This document shows, in pieces, positions 27,459 to 35,981 of a stretch of 64,000 nucleotides of DNA. Origin of the DNA: Flavobacteriaceae bacterium (GTDB taxonomy: Bacteria; Bacteroidota; Bacteroidia; Flavobacteriales; Flavobacteriaceae). The notes beneath the pieces were generated by a model, which made no database searches, had not been told where the DNA came from, and saw only the letters and a program-made list of their open reading frames with translations. The stretch spans positions 56,212 through 120,211 of the forward strand of contig JABXIJ010000013.1 in the NCBI GenBank assembly GCA_013373105.1, in the 5' to 3' direction. The translations under genes were made by a program, and so were the position numbers. The stretch's first letter is position 1. Every line of letters starts with the position of its first letter.

Positions 27459-27887
27459 TTATTTATCTGATTTACTGTTATTTAGAATGTTTAAAGCGTT
27501 GTTTTCTTCATTTCGCATCAAAATCTGTTCTTCCTCTGTTTTATCTTTAAAACCAAGGTAATGTAGAACACCATGGATCATTACTCTATTGAGTTCTTCA
27601 TTAAAAGTAACATTGTATTCTGAAGCATTTTCTTTTACTCTTTCTATTGAAATAAAAATATCCCCAGATATAATTTTACCTACTGTATTGTCGAAACTTA
27701 TAATATCAGTTAACGTATCATGATTAAGGAACTCTACATTAAGTTTGTGTAAATATTCATCATCACAAAAAATGTAATTGATTTCGCCAACTTTACAATT
27801 CTTGTTTTTAATGATGGTTTCAACCCAATTACGTAATTCATCTTCATTAGGTAAAATGAAGTTGGTTTCATAATTAAACTCAATCAT
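27459..27887 (-). CDS. ybeY: Endoribonuclease YbeY (rRNA maturation)
   Basis: Metal-dependent RNase involved in 16S rRNA 3' end maturation and ribosome quality control. The 142-aa protein ends with the family signature in the form HGVLHYLGFKDKTEEE. The family pattern is HxxxHxxxxxH; here the third ligand position is Asp instead of His (the two residues after GF are K and D). I recall the same substitution in other Bacteroidetes YbeY proteins, so it is likely a lineage form rather than damage. It follows the DUF4175 gene by 1 nt and precedes mnmG by 27 nt. Confidence 0.93.
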   Translation of the reverse strand: MIEFNYETNFILPNEDELRNWVETIIKNKNCKVGEINYIFCDDEYLHKLNVEFLNHDTLTDIISFDNTVGKIISGDIFISIERVKENASEYNVTFNEELNRVMIHGVLHYLGFKDKTEEEQILMRNEENNALNILNNSKSDK

Positions 27888-27888
27888 A

Positions 27889-30800
27889 TTACTCTTTCTT
27901 TTGATCAGAAAAATATGCTCTAACCTTTTTTTTATAAATTTGCTGCAAAGGTAATGATTGTCTATTTAATATTTCTATTTGATTGTAAAACTGCTTTTTA
28001 AATTGAAGTGCTTTTACTTTATTGCGCTCAAAAACTTTTTTATTTGCTTCTGACTTTCGTTTTTTATCTTTTCCTTGTTGAAGTTTAGCAGTGTCTAATT
28101 TTAATAACTCATAGTTAAGATTTTGCATCTTTTGGAGTGTAGCTCTATTAAACCCTTTTTCTAAAATTTCGTTTTCTAGTTCCTCCATTTTTTTTAATGC
28201 TTTTTTTGCATTAGAGTTTGCTCCTGGATTTTCAGATTCATTCTCTTGTATTGCGTCCTGAAGTTGTTGTCTTAATTGACTTTGCTGTTTAAAAATCTCA
28301 AACAATTCACCATCTAAATCTTCATTTGAATTAATTGATTCACATTGTTTTTTCCCGTTATTGTTTTCATTAGGCTTATCACCTTCTTTGCCATCACTTT
28401 TCTTTTCTCCTTTTTCTAAACCTTTTTGCATTTTTTCTGAAAGGTTTTCTTGTTTCTTTATTAAGTCTGGCAGGGTAAATCCATTTTGTTTTTTTGGTTT
28501 TCCTTTTCCCATTTTCATAGACATATTATTTTTCATATTATTTAAAATATTACTTAAATAATCTGCTAAATTGTTTGCGGCTGTTATAACATATCGTTGA
28601 TTAGAAATACCAGTATTAAATCTATTTTCTGTGAAATTATATAATGATTGGTCTAAGTTATAATGTGCAGATGAAAGATCGTCTTGAATGGTTGTGGATA
28701 TTTTTGGAACACGCATTGAGAGCACATATAAACTATCGTCAATATGTTCAAAATAGGTTTTAATTTCATTTTGTTTTTTTAAGTCTTTACCAAAATCTGG
28801 GTGTGATGTAGAAATTTCTGAAAAGGTTTTCATTAACTGCTCTTGTTGAAAAGAAAAGATGATTAAATTTTCTAGTATTTTTCTTAGATCATCCATGTTT
28901 TCTTCCATAGATTCTCCTTGCATTTCCATCATTTGTTGTTGCATTTTAGCACTCATCTCCTTCATTTTTTTGGATGATTGCTTTTGACTTTGCTTTGCTT
29001 GTTTACTATTTTGTTGTTTTAACTCTTCTTCAGATTTAGTTAAAGCATTATCAACTTCCTTTTCATCATTTTTAACATCTGGAAGCTCTAATGGCTCTTT
29101 AAGCTTTTCATTATCTTTATTAAGCTCATCTAGCTCTTTTTTTATCTCGTTAAATTCTTCTTTAATTTTATTTTGTTCTGCTAAAGTTGAGTTTTCCTTT
29201 TTAGCAACTTCTTCTTGTTTTTTAGATAGTTCGTCTATTTTATTTGCAATTTGCATGGTTTTTTGCTCTACATAGAACCTTTTCACCATTTCTAAGGTCT
29301 TTTCTAAACTTCGTTGTTGCTGACGATTTTGTTGTGCTAATTCTTTCGCTTTTTGAACTAAATCTTCTTTATTGAGCTTGTCTGCCATTTTTTGAATTTC
29401 ATATAAAAGGCGTTGCTGTTTTTCTAGTTTTTTTAGTTCTTTTATGCGTTCTTTTAAATCTTCTTTCTTTTCTTGAAGTGATGGTTCTTTTTCTTGTTTT
29501 TCGTCTAAATTTTCTTCTAATTTATCGGTTTGACGTTGCATCATTTGCTTATATTGCTCTTGACGCTTAATAAAGTTATCAATCTTCTTTTTATCGTTCC
29601 AATTTAAATTCTTTTTATTCTGAAGTTCTTGCTGAATTTCATCTAATTGTTGTTGTTGTTTTTCTTGTTTTTGTAGTGAGTTTTCGATGTTTTGAATGGT
29701 ATTCCTTTGTTCTTCTAAAAATTCTTGCTCTAGCTCTTCATCTGTTTTTTGACGATAACTAAACACTTTACTTTTTGCTGATTTGTTGCCATTTACTCCA
29801 TCATTGTCAAAAACTTGAAAATACATTTCATAATTAACACCCTTTTGTAATTCTACATTATTTGGAAATTGAAAAAAGAACGTTTGAATATTTTCTTTGC
29901 TAAGGTTTAAACTAATTTGTTTTTTTAACGTTGGTCTATCTTCATCATAATAAACAAAATTTAATTTTTTTAGCCCATAATCATCTGATATTTGGCCAGC
30001 AAACTGAGCAGTTCCACGTGAAATACTATCAATATCTGAAGTAACTGAAATAATTGGAAACTCATCTTTTACAACATCAATAGCATATTGCAGACTTTCA
30101 TAGTCTTTTAGGTTTGTGTTAGATGAGGTAATTTGATAGTTAACTCCTATTAAAATATTTTTTGTATAGTTGAAGCTATTCTCATCAATTTTTGAAAAAT
30201 AATCTCTTGATGCGTTTGTGATAAAGGCAAGACTATCTGTTTGAATTGTTGTGGCTTTCCAAGTAACTTTTGTTCCTACAGGAATGGTTAAGTTGGCTGT
30301 ATTTTGTATAACTTCATCCTTTCTTTTAGTATAATTAGGATAATCTAATTCTAAAACTATTGAATTGATTGTAGGTGTTTTAATTACATTTAATTCATAA
30401 GTTTTAGACTGTACATTATTAGCTTCTAAATAAAAACTGATATTATTTTGTACTTCTGAAAAGGTAAAAGAAAAAGTGTTTGGTGTGGTCTTTTGTAAAT
30501 AATAAGTTTGATTATCGTAAAATATTTTTACCTCTTCTGGTATACTAGAACCAATAACTTTAAAAGTAATCTCAAATGTATTTCCTTGAATAGTTTTTAG
30601 ATTAGTGGTTTCTAAAACAAAAGAAAAAGGAGCTGGTGGTTCATAAGCAGTTCTATAATCTACTACTCGTTTTAAACTATCTCCTAAAGATGCGTTAGTA
30701 ACTGTAAATAAACTAATTAGGTAAACTAAAACAGGAATTAAAGCAAACTTTATATACTTTTTATTTTCTTTAAAATCAATAGCTTTTATAAAAGGGATGG

Positions 30801-31209
30801 GTTGTAATTCTAAAGATTTTTGTTCTATACTAGCAAGAATTAAATCTGAATTATATGCTGTATTTTTTAACTGTAAAACATTTAAAAGTTTGTCTTTAAC
30901 TTCAGGAAAATGATTGCCAATAATTTTTGATGATTCATCAAACGTTATTCCTTCTTTAAAGCCTATCAATTTAACAATTGGATAAACAATAAATCTTAGA
31001 AACAAAAAGGTTTCAAAAGCAATGAATAAGATAAATAAAATTGTTCTTGCAGAGGGTTTTAGCCAAAGAAAGTATTCAATAAATAGAATACAAAACAAAT
31101 AAAGTGCTCCAATAGAAAAAAACAAAATACTTCCTTTGATCAATTCGTTAGTGTAGTATTTCCTTGAGAATTGATGAAGTTTTTGTTCTATTTTTTTGTA
31201 CGATTCCAT
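27889..31209 (-). CDS. DUF4175 family large membrane coiled-coil protein
   Basis: A 1106-aa protein with two or three N-terminal membrane helices (ILFFSIGALYLFCILFIEYFLWL, TILFILFIAFETFLFLRFIVYPIV, FALIPVLVYLISLF), an extracytoplasmic region of beta-sandwich type (about 190-480), and then a very long Gln/Lys/Glu-rich coiled coil (about 490-800 and again 900-1050). It matches DUF4175 of Bacteroidetes as I recall it; function unknown, perhaps a mechanical or envelope-associated scaffold. It is the first gene of a run leading to ybeY and mnmG. A parS-like sequence lies inside it near 30010. The forward ORF at 28361 is a shadow. Confidence 0.85.
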   Translation of the reverse strand: MESYKKIEQKLHQFSRKYYTNELIKGSILFFSIGALYLFCILFIEYFLWLKPSARTILFILFIAFETFLFLRFIVYPIVKLIGFKEGITFDESSKIIGNHFPEVKDKLLNVLQLKNTAYNSDLILASIEQKSLELQPIPFIKAIDFKENKKYIKFALIPVLVYLISLFTVTNASLGDSLKRVVDYRTAYEPPAPFSFVLETTNLKTIQGNTFEITFKVIGSSIPEEVKIFYDNQTYYLQKTTPNTFSFTFSEVQNNISFYLEANNVQSKTYELNVIKTPTINSIVLELDYPNYTKRKDEVIQNTANLTIPVGTKVTWKATTIQTDSLAFITNASRDYFSKIDENSFNYTKNILIGVNYQITSSNTNLKDYESLQYAIDVVKDEFPIISVTSDIDSISRGTAQFAGQISDDYGLKKLNFVYYDEDRPTLKKQISLNLSKENIQTFFFQFPNNVELQKGVNYEMYFQVFDNDGVNGNKSAKSKVFSYRQKTDEELEQEFLEEQRNTIQNIENSLQKQEKQQQQLDEIQQELQNKKNLNWNDKKKIDNFIKRQEQYKQMMQRQTDKLEENLDEKQEKEPSLQEKKEDLKERIKELKKLEKQQRLLYEIQKMADKLNKEDLVQKAKELAQQNRQQQRSLEKTLEMVKRFYVEQKTMQIANKIDELSKKQEEVAKKENSTLAEQNKIKEEFNEIKKELDELNKDNEKLKEPLELPDVKNDEKEVDNALTKSEEELKQQNSKQAKQSQKQSSKKMKEMSAKMQQQMMEMQGESMEENMDDLRKILENLIIFSFQQEQLMKTFSEISTSHPDFGKDLKKQNEIKTYFEHIDDSLYVLSMRVPKISTTIQDDLSSAHYNLDQSLYNFTENRFNTGISNQRYVITAANNLADYLSNILNNMKNNMSMKMGKGKPKKQNGFTLPDLIKKQENLSEKMQKGLEKGEKKSDGKEGDKPNENNNGKKQCESINSNEDLDGELFEIFKQQSQLRQQLQDAIQENESENPGANSNAKKALKKMEELENEILEKGFNRATLQKMQNLNYELLKLDTAKLQQGKDKKRKSEANKKVFERNKVKALQFKKQFYNQIEILNRQSLPLQQIYKKKVRAYFSDQKKE
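30010..30025. other. parS-like sequence inside the DUF4175 gene
   Basis: AGTTCCACGTGAAATA agrees with TGTTNCACGTGAAACA at 14 of 16 bases, with the CACGTG core intact. It lies in coding sequence, so it could be coincidence, but it is within 5 kb of two similar sites. Confidence 0.4.
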
Positions 31210-31320
31210 AATTGAAACCTAAAAATAATGCATTTTAAAGAACTATAAACCAAATAATTGTTAAAACAAAATGTAAGTATTCTAAAAAAACGCCTACTAA
31301 GCATAAAAGAATTCAAAACC

Positions 31321-32169
31321 ATGAAACAATTAGCCAAATTAATCATTATAATATTTTCATTATCATCGTTTTCACAAAGTCCTTGGACTCAAGAAATAGG
31401 AAAGTATTACACACAAATTTCATATACTTCAATATCAAACTATTCAACCCTTTTTGGAGATCCAGATTATAACACAGAAAGAGAAATTACAGATAGAACT
31501 ATTCAGTTTTTTGCTGAATATGGTTTAAGTGGTAAAACTTCGTTACTTGTAAATATTCCCTTTAAAATGATTAGAACTGGAGATTTAGCAACTATGTCTG
31601 GTATAAATGTATTACCTCCTGCAATTACAATTAGTGATACTAAAAACAGTCTTGGTAACATAGAGGTTGGTATAAAACATAATTTCTACAAAAAAGATTG
31701 GGTATTGTCTGGACAATTATCAGTTGAAGCAAATACTAGTAGTTACAACAATGCATCAGGAATTAGAACAGGATATAATGCTTGGTCATTTACTCCAATG
31801 TTTTTAGCAGGTAGAGGCTTTGGTAAAACCTATATTCAGGCATTTGTTGGGGCACACATAAGAACTAATAATTATAGCTCAAATTTTAGATTTGGTGGTG
31901 AAATTGGTAGAAAATTTTTTAATAGTGTTTGGGTAATTGGCTTTTTTGATGTCTCTTCTTCATTAAAAAATGGTAATATCAATTTATCTGCAGAAAATAT
32001 AGCAACAGGTTTGTATGTAAACGATCAAGAGTTTGGTGCTTATGGTTTAAAAGCAATTCTAGAATTTACGAATAGTTTTGGAATTAATGCAGGTTATGGT
32101 GGTGCTTTTTCTGGAAATAATGTTGCCAAAAGAGCAGCATTAAGCTTTGGTTTATATCAAAAATTTTAA
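31321..32169 (+). CDS. Outer-membrane beta-barrel-like protein
   Basis: Starting at the ATG at 31321 (21 codons into the ORF-track call) the product has a good signal peptide, MKQLAKLIIIIFSLSSFSQS, and 282 residues in all. The mature part alternates short hydrophobic strands with polar turns and ends in LSFGLYQKF, an aromatic C-terminal residue typical of outer-membrane barrels. It resembles proteins annotated as putative porins or phenol-degradation (MetA-pathway) channels, but no family is certain. The gene is divergent from DUF4175 and followed by a terminator before gltX. Confidence 0.75.
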   Translation: MKQLAKLIIIIFSLSSFSQSPWTQEIGKYYTQISYTSISNYSTLFGDPDYNTEREITDRTIQFFAEYGLSGKTSLLVNIPFKMIRTGDLATMSGINVLPPAITISDTKNSLGNIEVGIKHNFYKKDWVLSGQLSVEANTSSYNNASGIRTGYNAWSFTPMFLAGRGFGKTYIQAFVGAHIRTNNYSSNFRFGGEIGRKFFNSVWVIGFFDVSSSLKNGNINLSAENIATGLYVNDQEFGAYGLKAILEFTNSFGINAGYGGAFSGNNVAKRAALSFGLYQKF

Positions 32170-32190
32170 TCGTTCATTGTATTATTAAAT

Positions 32191-32219
32191 AGGCTCCTCT
32201 ATGTAGGAGTCTTTTTTTT
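32191..32219 (+). terminator. Intrinsic terminator between the barrel gene and gltX
   Basis: GGCTCCT-CTATGT-AGGAGTC with one G-T pair, followed by eight T. Confidence 0.8.
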
Positions 32220-32252
32220 ATCTGCTTATTTTACTTCTCTTTAAAGAAAAAG

Positions 32253-32260
32253 TATCTTTG
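32253..32260 (+). promoter_or_regulatory. -7 promoter element for gltX
   Basis: TATCTTTG (TAnnTTTG) ends 22 nt before the gltX ATG. Confidence 0.6.
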
Positions 32261-32282
32261 CAACCTCTTAAAAAATAGAAAA

Positions 32283-33803
32283 ATGGAATCTAAGGTTAGA
32301 GTGCGTTTTGCTCCAAGTCCAACAGGACCTTTACATATTGGTGGTGTAAGAACAGCTTTATACAATTATTTATTTGCAAAAAAACATGGTGGAACTTTTA
32401 TTCTTAGAATAGAAGATACAGATCAAACACGTTATGTAGCCAATGCAGAACAATATATTATTAATGCTCTTGAATGGTGTAATATTCCTTTTGATGAAGG
32501 ACCTACAAAAGAAGGTAATTTTGGACCTTACAGACAATCTGAGCGTAAAGATTTGTATAAAAAATATGCAGATGAATTGATTAAAAATGGTTGGGCATAT
32601 TATGCTTTTGATACTGCTGAACAATTAGATGCGCATAGAAAAGATCATGAAGAAAATGGAAAAACATTTATTTATAACTGGCACAATAGAGAGAAAGGAC
32701 GTTTAGTAAACTCTCTTGTTTTGAATGAAGAAGAAGTACAAAAAAGAATTAATTCTGGCGAAAAATTTGTAGTTCGTTTTAAAACTCCACAAGATGATTC
32801 TTTAGTCTTAGAAGATAAAATTCGTGGTAAAATTACTATAGACACCAACACTTTAGATGATAAAATATTATTTAAGAGTGATGGTATGCCAACTTATCAT
32901 TTAGCAAATATTGTAGACGATCATTTAATGGAGATTTCTCATGTAATACGTGGGGAAGAATGGTTGCCTTCTCTCCCACTTCACTATCTTTTATACAAAG
33001 CTTTTGGCTGGAAAACTCCAAGTTTTGCACATTTACCTCTAATTCTTAAACCAGTTGGTAAAGGAAAATTAAGTAAGCGTGATGGAGATAAAATAGGTTT
33101 TCCTGTATTTCCTTTAGAATATACCAATACTAAAACTCAAGAAGTTTCACGAGGCTATAAAGAAGATGGTTATTTTGCAGATGCATTTATAAATATGTTA
33201 GCATTCTTAGGATGGAATCCTGGAACAGAGCAAGAACTTTTTTCATTAGAAGAATTAGTTCAAGAATTTAATTTAGAGCGTGTAAGTAAGTCTGGTGCAA
33301 AATTTAACCCAGACAAAACAAAGTGGTTTCAGCAACAATATATGCAGCAAAAATCTAATGAGTTTTTAACTGATTTATACTTACCTATTTTAGAAGAAAA
33401 AGGAATAAAATCATCTAAAGAATTCGTGCAAAAAGTAATTGCTGCTGTTAAAGAAAGAGCTGTATTTGTAACTGATTTTTGGGAATTGTCATCGTTCTTT
33501 TTTGAAGCTCCAAAAGAATTTGATGCTAAAGCATCTAAGAAAAACTGGAAAGAAGGCACTACTGAATTAATGCAAGAATTAATTAGTGTTTTAGAAAGTA
33601 TAGAAGATTTTTCATCAGAAAATACAGAAACAAAAATTAAAGAATGGATAGTTTCAAAAGAAATTGGTTTTGGTAAAGTAATGCAACCTTTACGTTTAAG
33701 TTTAGTTGGTGCATTAAAAGGACCTCATTTATTTGATATTATTGCTATGATTGGTAAAACAGAAACTATTAGTAGAATTAAAAAAGCAATAGCAACGTTA
33801 TAA
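32283..33803 (+). CDS. gltX: Glutamyl-tRNA synthetase
   Basis: Class I aminoacyl-tRNA synthetase that charges tRNA-Glu. The 506-aa protein has the HIGH signature in PSPTGPLHIGGVRTALYNYLFA (about 10-31) and the KMSKS-type motif in GKGKLSKRDGDKIGFPVFPLEY (about 258-279), followed by the C-terminal anticodon-binding helical domains. The C-terminal part is about 30 residues longer than in E. coli GltX, which I believe is usual for Bacteroidetes. It stands alone between two terminators. Confidence 0.97.
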   Translation: MESKVRVRFAPSPTGPLHIGGVRTALYNYLFAKKHGGTFILRIEDTDQTRYVANAEQYIINALEWCNIPFDEGPTKEGNFGPYRQSERKDLYKKYADELIKNGWAYYAFDTAEQLDAHRKDHEENGKTFIYNWHNREKGRLVNSLVLNEEEVQKRINSGEKFVVRFKTPQDDSLVLEDKIRGKITIDTNTLDDKILFKSDGMPTYHLANIVDDHLMEISHVIRGEEWLPSLPLHYLLYKAFGWKTPSFAHLPLILKPVGKGKLSKRDGDKIGFPVFPLEYTNTKTQEVSRGYKEDGYFADAFINMLAFLGWNPGTEQELFSLEELVQEFNLERVSKSGAKFNPDKTKWFQQQYMQQKSNEFLTDLYLPILEEKGIKSSKEFVQKVIAAVKERAVFVTDFWELSSFFFEAPKEFDAKASKKNWKEGTTELMQELISVLESIEDFSSENTETKIKEWIVSKEIGFGKVMQPLRLSLVGALKGPHLFDIIAMIGKTETISRIKKAIATL

Positions 33804-33825
33804 AAATTGCTAACTTTTATTATTT

Positions 33826-33853
33826 AACCTCTCAATATCTGAGAGGTTTTTTT
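33826..33853 (+). terminator. Intrinsic terminator after gltX
   Basis: AACCTCTCA-ATATC-TGAGAGGTT followed by T7: a perfect 9-bp stem. Confidence 0.85.
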
Positions 33854-33862
33854 ATTTAGTAT

Positions 33863-33890
33863 TGTAACAAAATTAAAAAGTTAGCGACTA
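33863..33890 (+). promoter_or_regulatory. Putative ECF-type promoter upstream of the SPFH gene
   Basis: TGTAAC, 16 nt, then CGACTA, about 67 nt before the SPFH ATG. Same spacing as the two other TGTAAC motifs in the window. A -7-like TATCTTTA at 33913-33920 offers a second, primary-sigma start. Confidence 0.4.
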
Positions 33891-33957
33891 ATAAATACAG
33901 ACTTAATTTCTGTATCTTTACTAAAAACCTAATTATCAACTTTTAAAATTAAACATT

Positions 33958-34881
33958 ATGTCTCCATCAATGATTATCATTGTCTTTTTAGGAGCAGTAA
34001 TAATACTTGCTTCTTTCTTTATTGTTAAACAACAAACAGCTGCTATTATAGAGCGTTTTGGACGTTTTCAAAGCATTAGAAACTCTGGTTTACAAATGAA
34101 AATTCCTTTAGTAGATAGAGTTGCTGGTAGGTTAAGTTTAAGAATTCAGCAATTAGATGTAATTGTAGAAACCAAAACGTTAGACGATGTTTTTGTAAAA
34201 CTAAAAGTATCTGTACAATATGTAGTTTTAAAAGACAAAGTTTATGATGCCTTTTACAAGCTAGATTATCCTCATGATCAAATAACTTCTTTTGTTTTTG
34301 ATGTAGTTAGAGCAGAAGTACCAAAAATGAAATTAGACGATGTGTTTGTAAAAAAAGATGATATTGCTATAGCTGTAAAAAGTGAATTACAAGAGTACAT
34401 GTCTGATTATGGTTTTGATATTATAAAAACCTTAGTTACAGATATAGACCCAGATGCACAAGTTAAGGCTGCTATGAACAGAATTAACGCTGCAGATAGA
34501 GAAAAAACAGCTGCGCAATATGAAGGTGATGCACAACGTATTTTAATTGTAGAAAAAGCTAAAGCAGAAGCAGAAAGTAAACGTTTACAAGGACAAGGTA
34601 TTGCAGATCAAAGACGTGAAATTGCTCGTGGTTTAGAAGAATCTGTAGATGTATTAAATAGAGTAGGTATTAATAGCCAAGAAGCATCTGCTTTAATTGT
34701 TGTAACTCAACATTATGATACACTTCAAGCTATTGGTGAAGAAACAAATAGTAACTTAATTTTATTACCAAACTCGCCACAAGCAGGTAGTAATATGTTA
34801 AATGATATGGTAGCAAGTTTTACTGCAAGTAACCAAATTGGTGAAGCAATGAAACAAAATAATAAAAATAAAGATTCTTAA
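33958..34881 (+). CDS. SPFH/band 7 (stomatin-like) membrane protein
   Basis: A 307-aa membrane-anchored stomatin-like protein: one N-terminal helix (MIIIVFLGAVIILASFFIV), then the SPFH domain (about 20-200, QQTAAIIERFGRFQSIRNSGLQMKIPLVDRV...YGFDIIKTLVTDIDPD) and an Ala/Glu-rich coiled coil (AAQYEGDAQRILIVEKAKAEAESKRLQGQ) that drives ring oligomer formation. Such proteins organise functional membrane microdomains and guard membrane proteases. No NfeD-like or protease partner is adjacent; it is followed by a strong bidirectional terminator. Two possible promoters lie upstream, one of them of the TGTAAC-N16 type. Confidence 0.92.
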   Translation: MSPSMIIIVFLGAVIILASFFIVKQQTAAIIERFGRFQSIRNSGLQMKIPLVDRVAGRLSLRIQQLDVIVETKTLDDVFVKLKVSVQYVVLKDKVYDAFYKLDYPHDQITSFVFDVVRAEVPKMKLDDVFVKKDDIAIAVKSELQEYMSDYGFDIIKTLVTDIDPDAQVKAAMNRINAADREKTAAQYEGDAQRILIVEKAKAEAESKRLQGQGIADQRREIARGLEESVDVLNRVGINSQEASALIVVTQHYDTLQAIGEETNSNLILLPNSPQAGSNMLNDMVASFTASNQIGEAMKQNNKNKDS

Positions 34882-34899
34882 TAGAATTAACTTTTAAAC

Positions 34900-34935
34900 A
34901 AAAAAAAGCGCTTTCAATTTAGAAAGCGCTTTTTT
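34900..34935. terminator. Bidirectional intrinsic terminator
   Basis: AAAAAAAGCGCTTTC-AATTTA-GAAAGCGCTTTTTTA serves the SPFH gene from the left and tatA from the right. Confidence 0.9.
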
Positions 34936-34951
34936 ATTATCTCGTAAAGTA

Positions 34952-35146
34952 TTACTTGTTTTTCTCTTCTAATTTCTCATCAGATTCTTCCTTAGAGGCT
35001 TTTTTAAACTCTTTAATTCCACCCCCTAAACCTTTCATTAATTCTGGGATTTTTTTTCCACCAAACAATAATAAAACTGCTAAAGCAATTAAAATCCAAG
35101 AACCACCACTAGGCATTCCTAATAAAAATATATGTAATGTGTTCAT
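34952..35146 (-). CDS. tatA: Twin-arginine translocase subunit TatA
   Basis: A 64-aa Tat pore subunit: N-terminal helix ([24 protein letters not shown]), amphipathic helix ([17 protein letters not shown]) and charged tail. It is the canonical short form compared with the 93-aa paralogue at 18172. A -7 element precedes it. tatC is not in this window. The overlapping forward ORF at 34956 is a shadow. Confidence 0.93.
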   Translation of the reverse strand: MNTLHIFLLGMPSGGSWILIALAVLLLFGGKKIPELMKGLGGGIKEFKKASKEESDEKLEEKNK

Positions 35147-35165
35147 CTTCTCAATATTTATGTTG

Positions 35166-35173
35166 CAAAGATA
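35166..35173 (-). promoter_or_regulatory. -7 promoter element for tatA
   Basis: The minus strand reads TATCTTTG (TAnnTTTG), 19 nt before the tatA ATG at 35146. Confidence 0.6.
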
Positions 35174-35188
35174 TAAAAAAGCTTGGTA

Positions 35189-35881
35189 TTAATTTCTTTT
35201 TTGAATAATACCTCCAATAACTTTTTTCTCTTCTTTCTTTTCTGGGTTTCCTTTGTAAAAGATTGATCCTCCAAATCCTACTTTTGCAACTAGGTTTTTA
35301 CCGCTATTAATTTCTGCTTTTGCTCCAGATTCAGCATTAATATTTGTATCGATTTCTGTTGTTAAATTAAACCCATGAAAAACACCATATAAATCTAAAA
35401 CTGTTTCTTGATTTTTAGTAGTTCCTGTTAATTTAATAACACCTCCTGATGAACATTTTATATGTATTGTTTCAGAAATATTTACTACTAAATTAATTAA
35501 TGCTCTCTCTTGAGATTTAACTTCTAATTTAGTCTGATTAATATCTTTACCAGTAATTGTAGCGCCTTCATTTGCGTCAATAACTTCAAGTGTAGAGTTG
35601 TAATATAGTTTTATTAAAATTTCTCCATTAGCTGAATTTTTTTTTGGATTTAAAGAAAAAGGTAAACTAAACTTTAAAGTTTTATCTATATTTTTAATTT
35701 TAACATCTTCAGATTTATCACCAGTAATAACTACTTTATTCTCTGATGATTTAATCAATTCTAACTCTATACCATTAAATACTTTTAAGGTTGTGAAATC
35801 ACCAATATTCTGTTCTACTTTAGACTGTGCTTTTACAGTTATACTTAAACTAACTAGTAATAATAAGATTAATTTTTTCAT
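35189..35881 (-). CDS. Head GIN domain (DUF2807) secreted protein
   Basis: A 230-aa exported protein with signal peptide MKKLILLLLVSLSITVKAQ and a beta-helix-like head GIN domain (DUF2807): FTTLKVFNGIELELIKSSENKVVITGDKSEDVKIKN, repeated turns with small residues such as GATITGKDINQTKLEVKSQ, and a C-terminal charged tail. Bacteroidetes encode many; they are thought to be surface or adhesin-like, without known function. tatA lies just downstream in the same direction but has its own -7 element inside the 42-nt gap. Confidence 0.88.
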   Translation of the reverse strand: MKKLILLLLVSLSITVKAQSKVEQNIGDFTTLKVFNGIELELIKSSENKVVITGDKSEDVKIKNIDKTLKFSLPFSLNPKKNSANGEILIKLYYNSTLEVIDANEGATITGKDINQTKLEVKSQERALINLVVNISETIHIKCSSGGVIKLTGTTKNQETVLDLYGVFHGFNLTTEIDTNINAESGAKAEINSGKNLVAKVGFGGSIFYKGNPEKKEEKKVIGGIIQKRN

Positions 35882-35916
35882 ATGTTAAATTTTAACCTAT
35901 GTAAACATATTAAATT

Positions 35917-35941
35917 ATATAACAACAAAACGTTGTTATAT
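35917..35941. repeat. Perfect 10-bp inverted repeat
   Basis: ATATAACAAC-AAAAC-GTTGTTATAT lies in the 100-nt gap between rnr and the head-GIN gene. It can be a weak terminator for rnr or an operator for the GIN gene; there is no T run after the stem on the minus strand. Confidence 0.6.
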
Positions 35942-35981
35942 TAATATTGTTATAAAAATTATATAATTTTTAGCTATTTAG

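Noticed and set aside
33147-33160. GTTTCACGAGGC in gltX as another parS site
   Set aside because: Only one half of the palindrome is present; the other arm does not match.
34956-35192. Forward 78-aa ORF opposite tatA
   Set aside because: A shadow; tatA on the minus strand has a full TatA domain and a -7 element.
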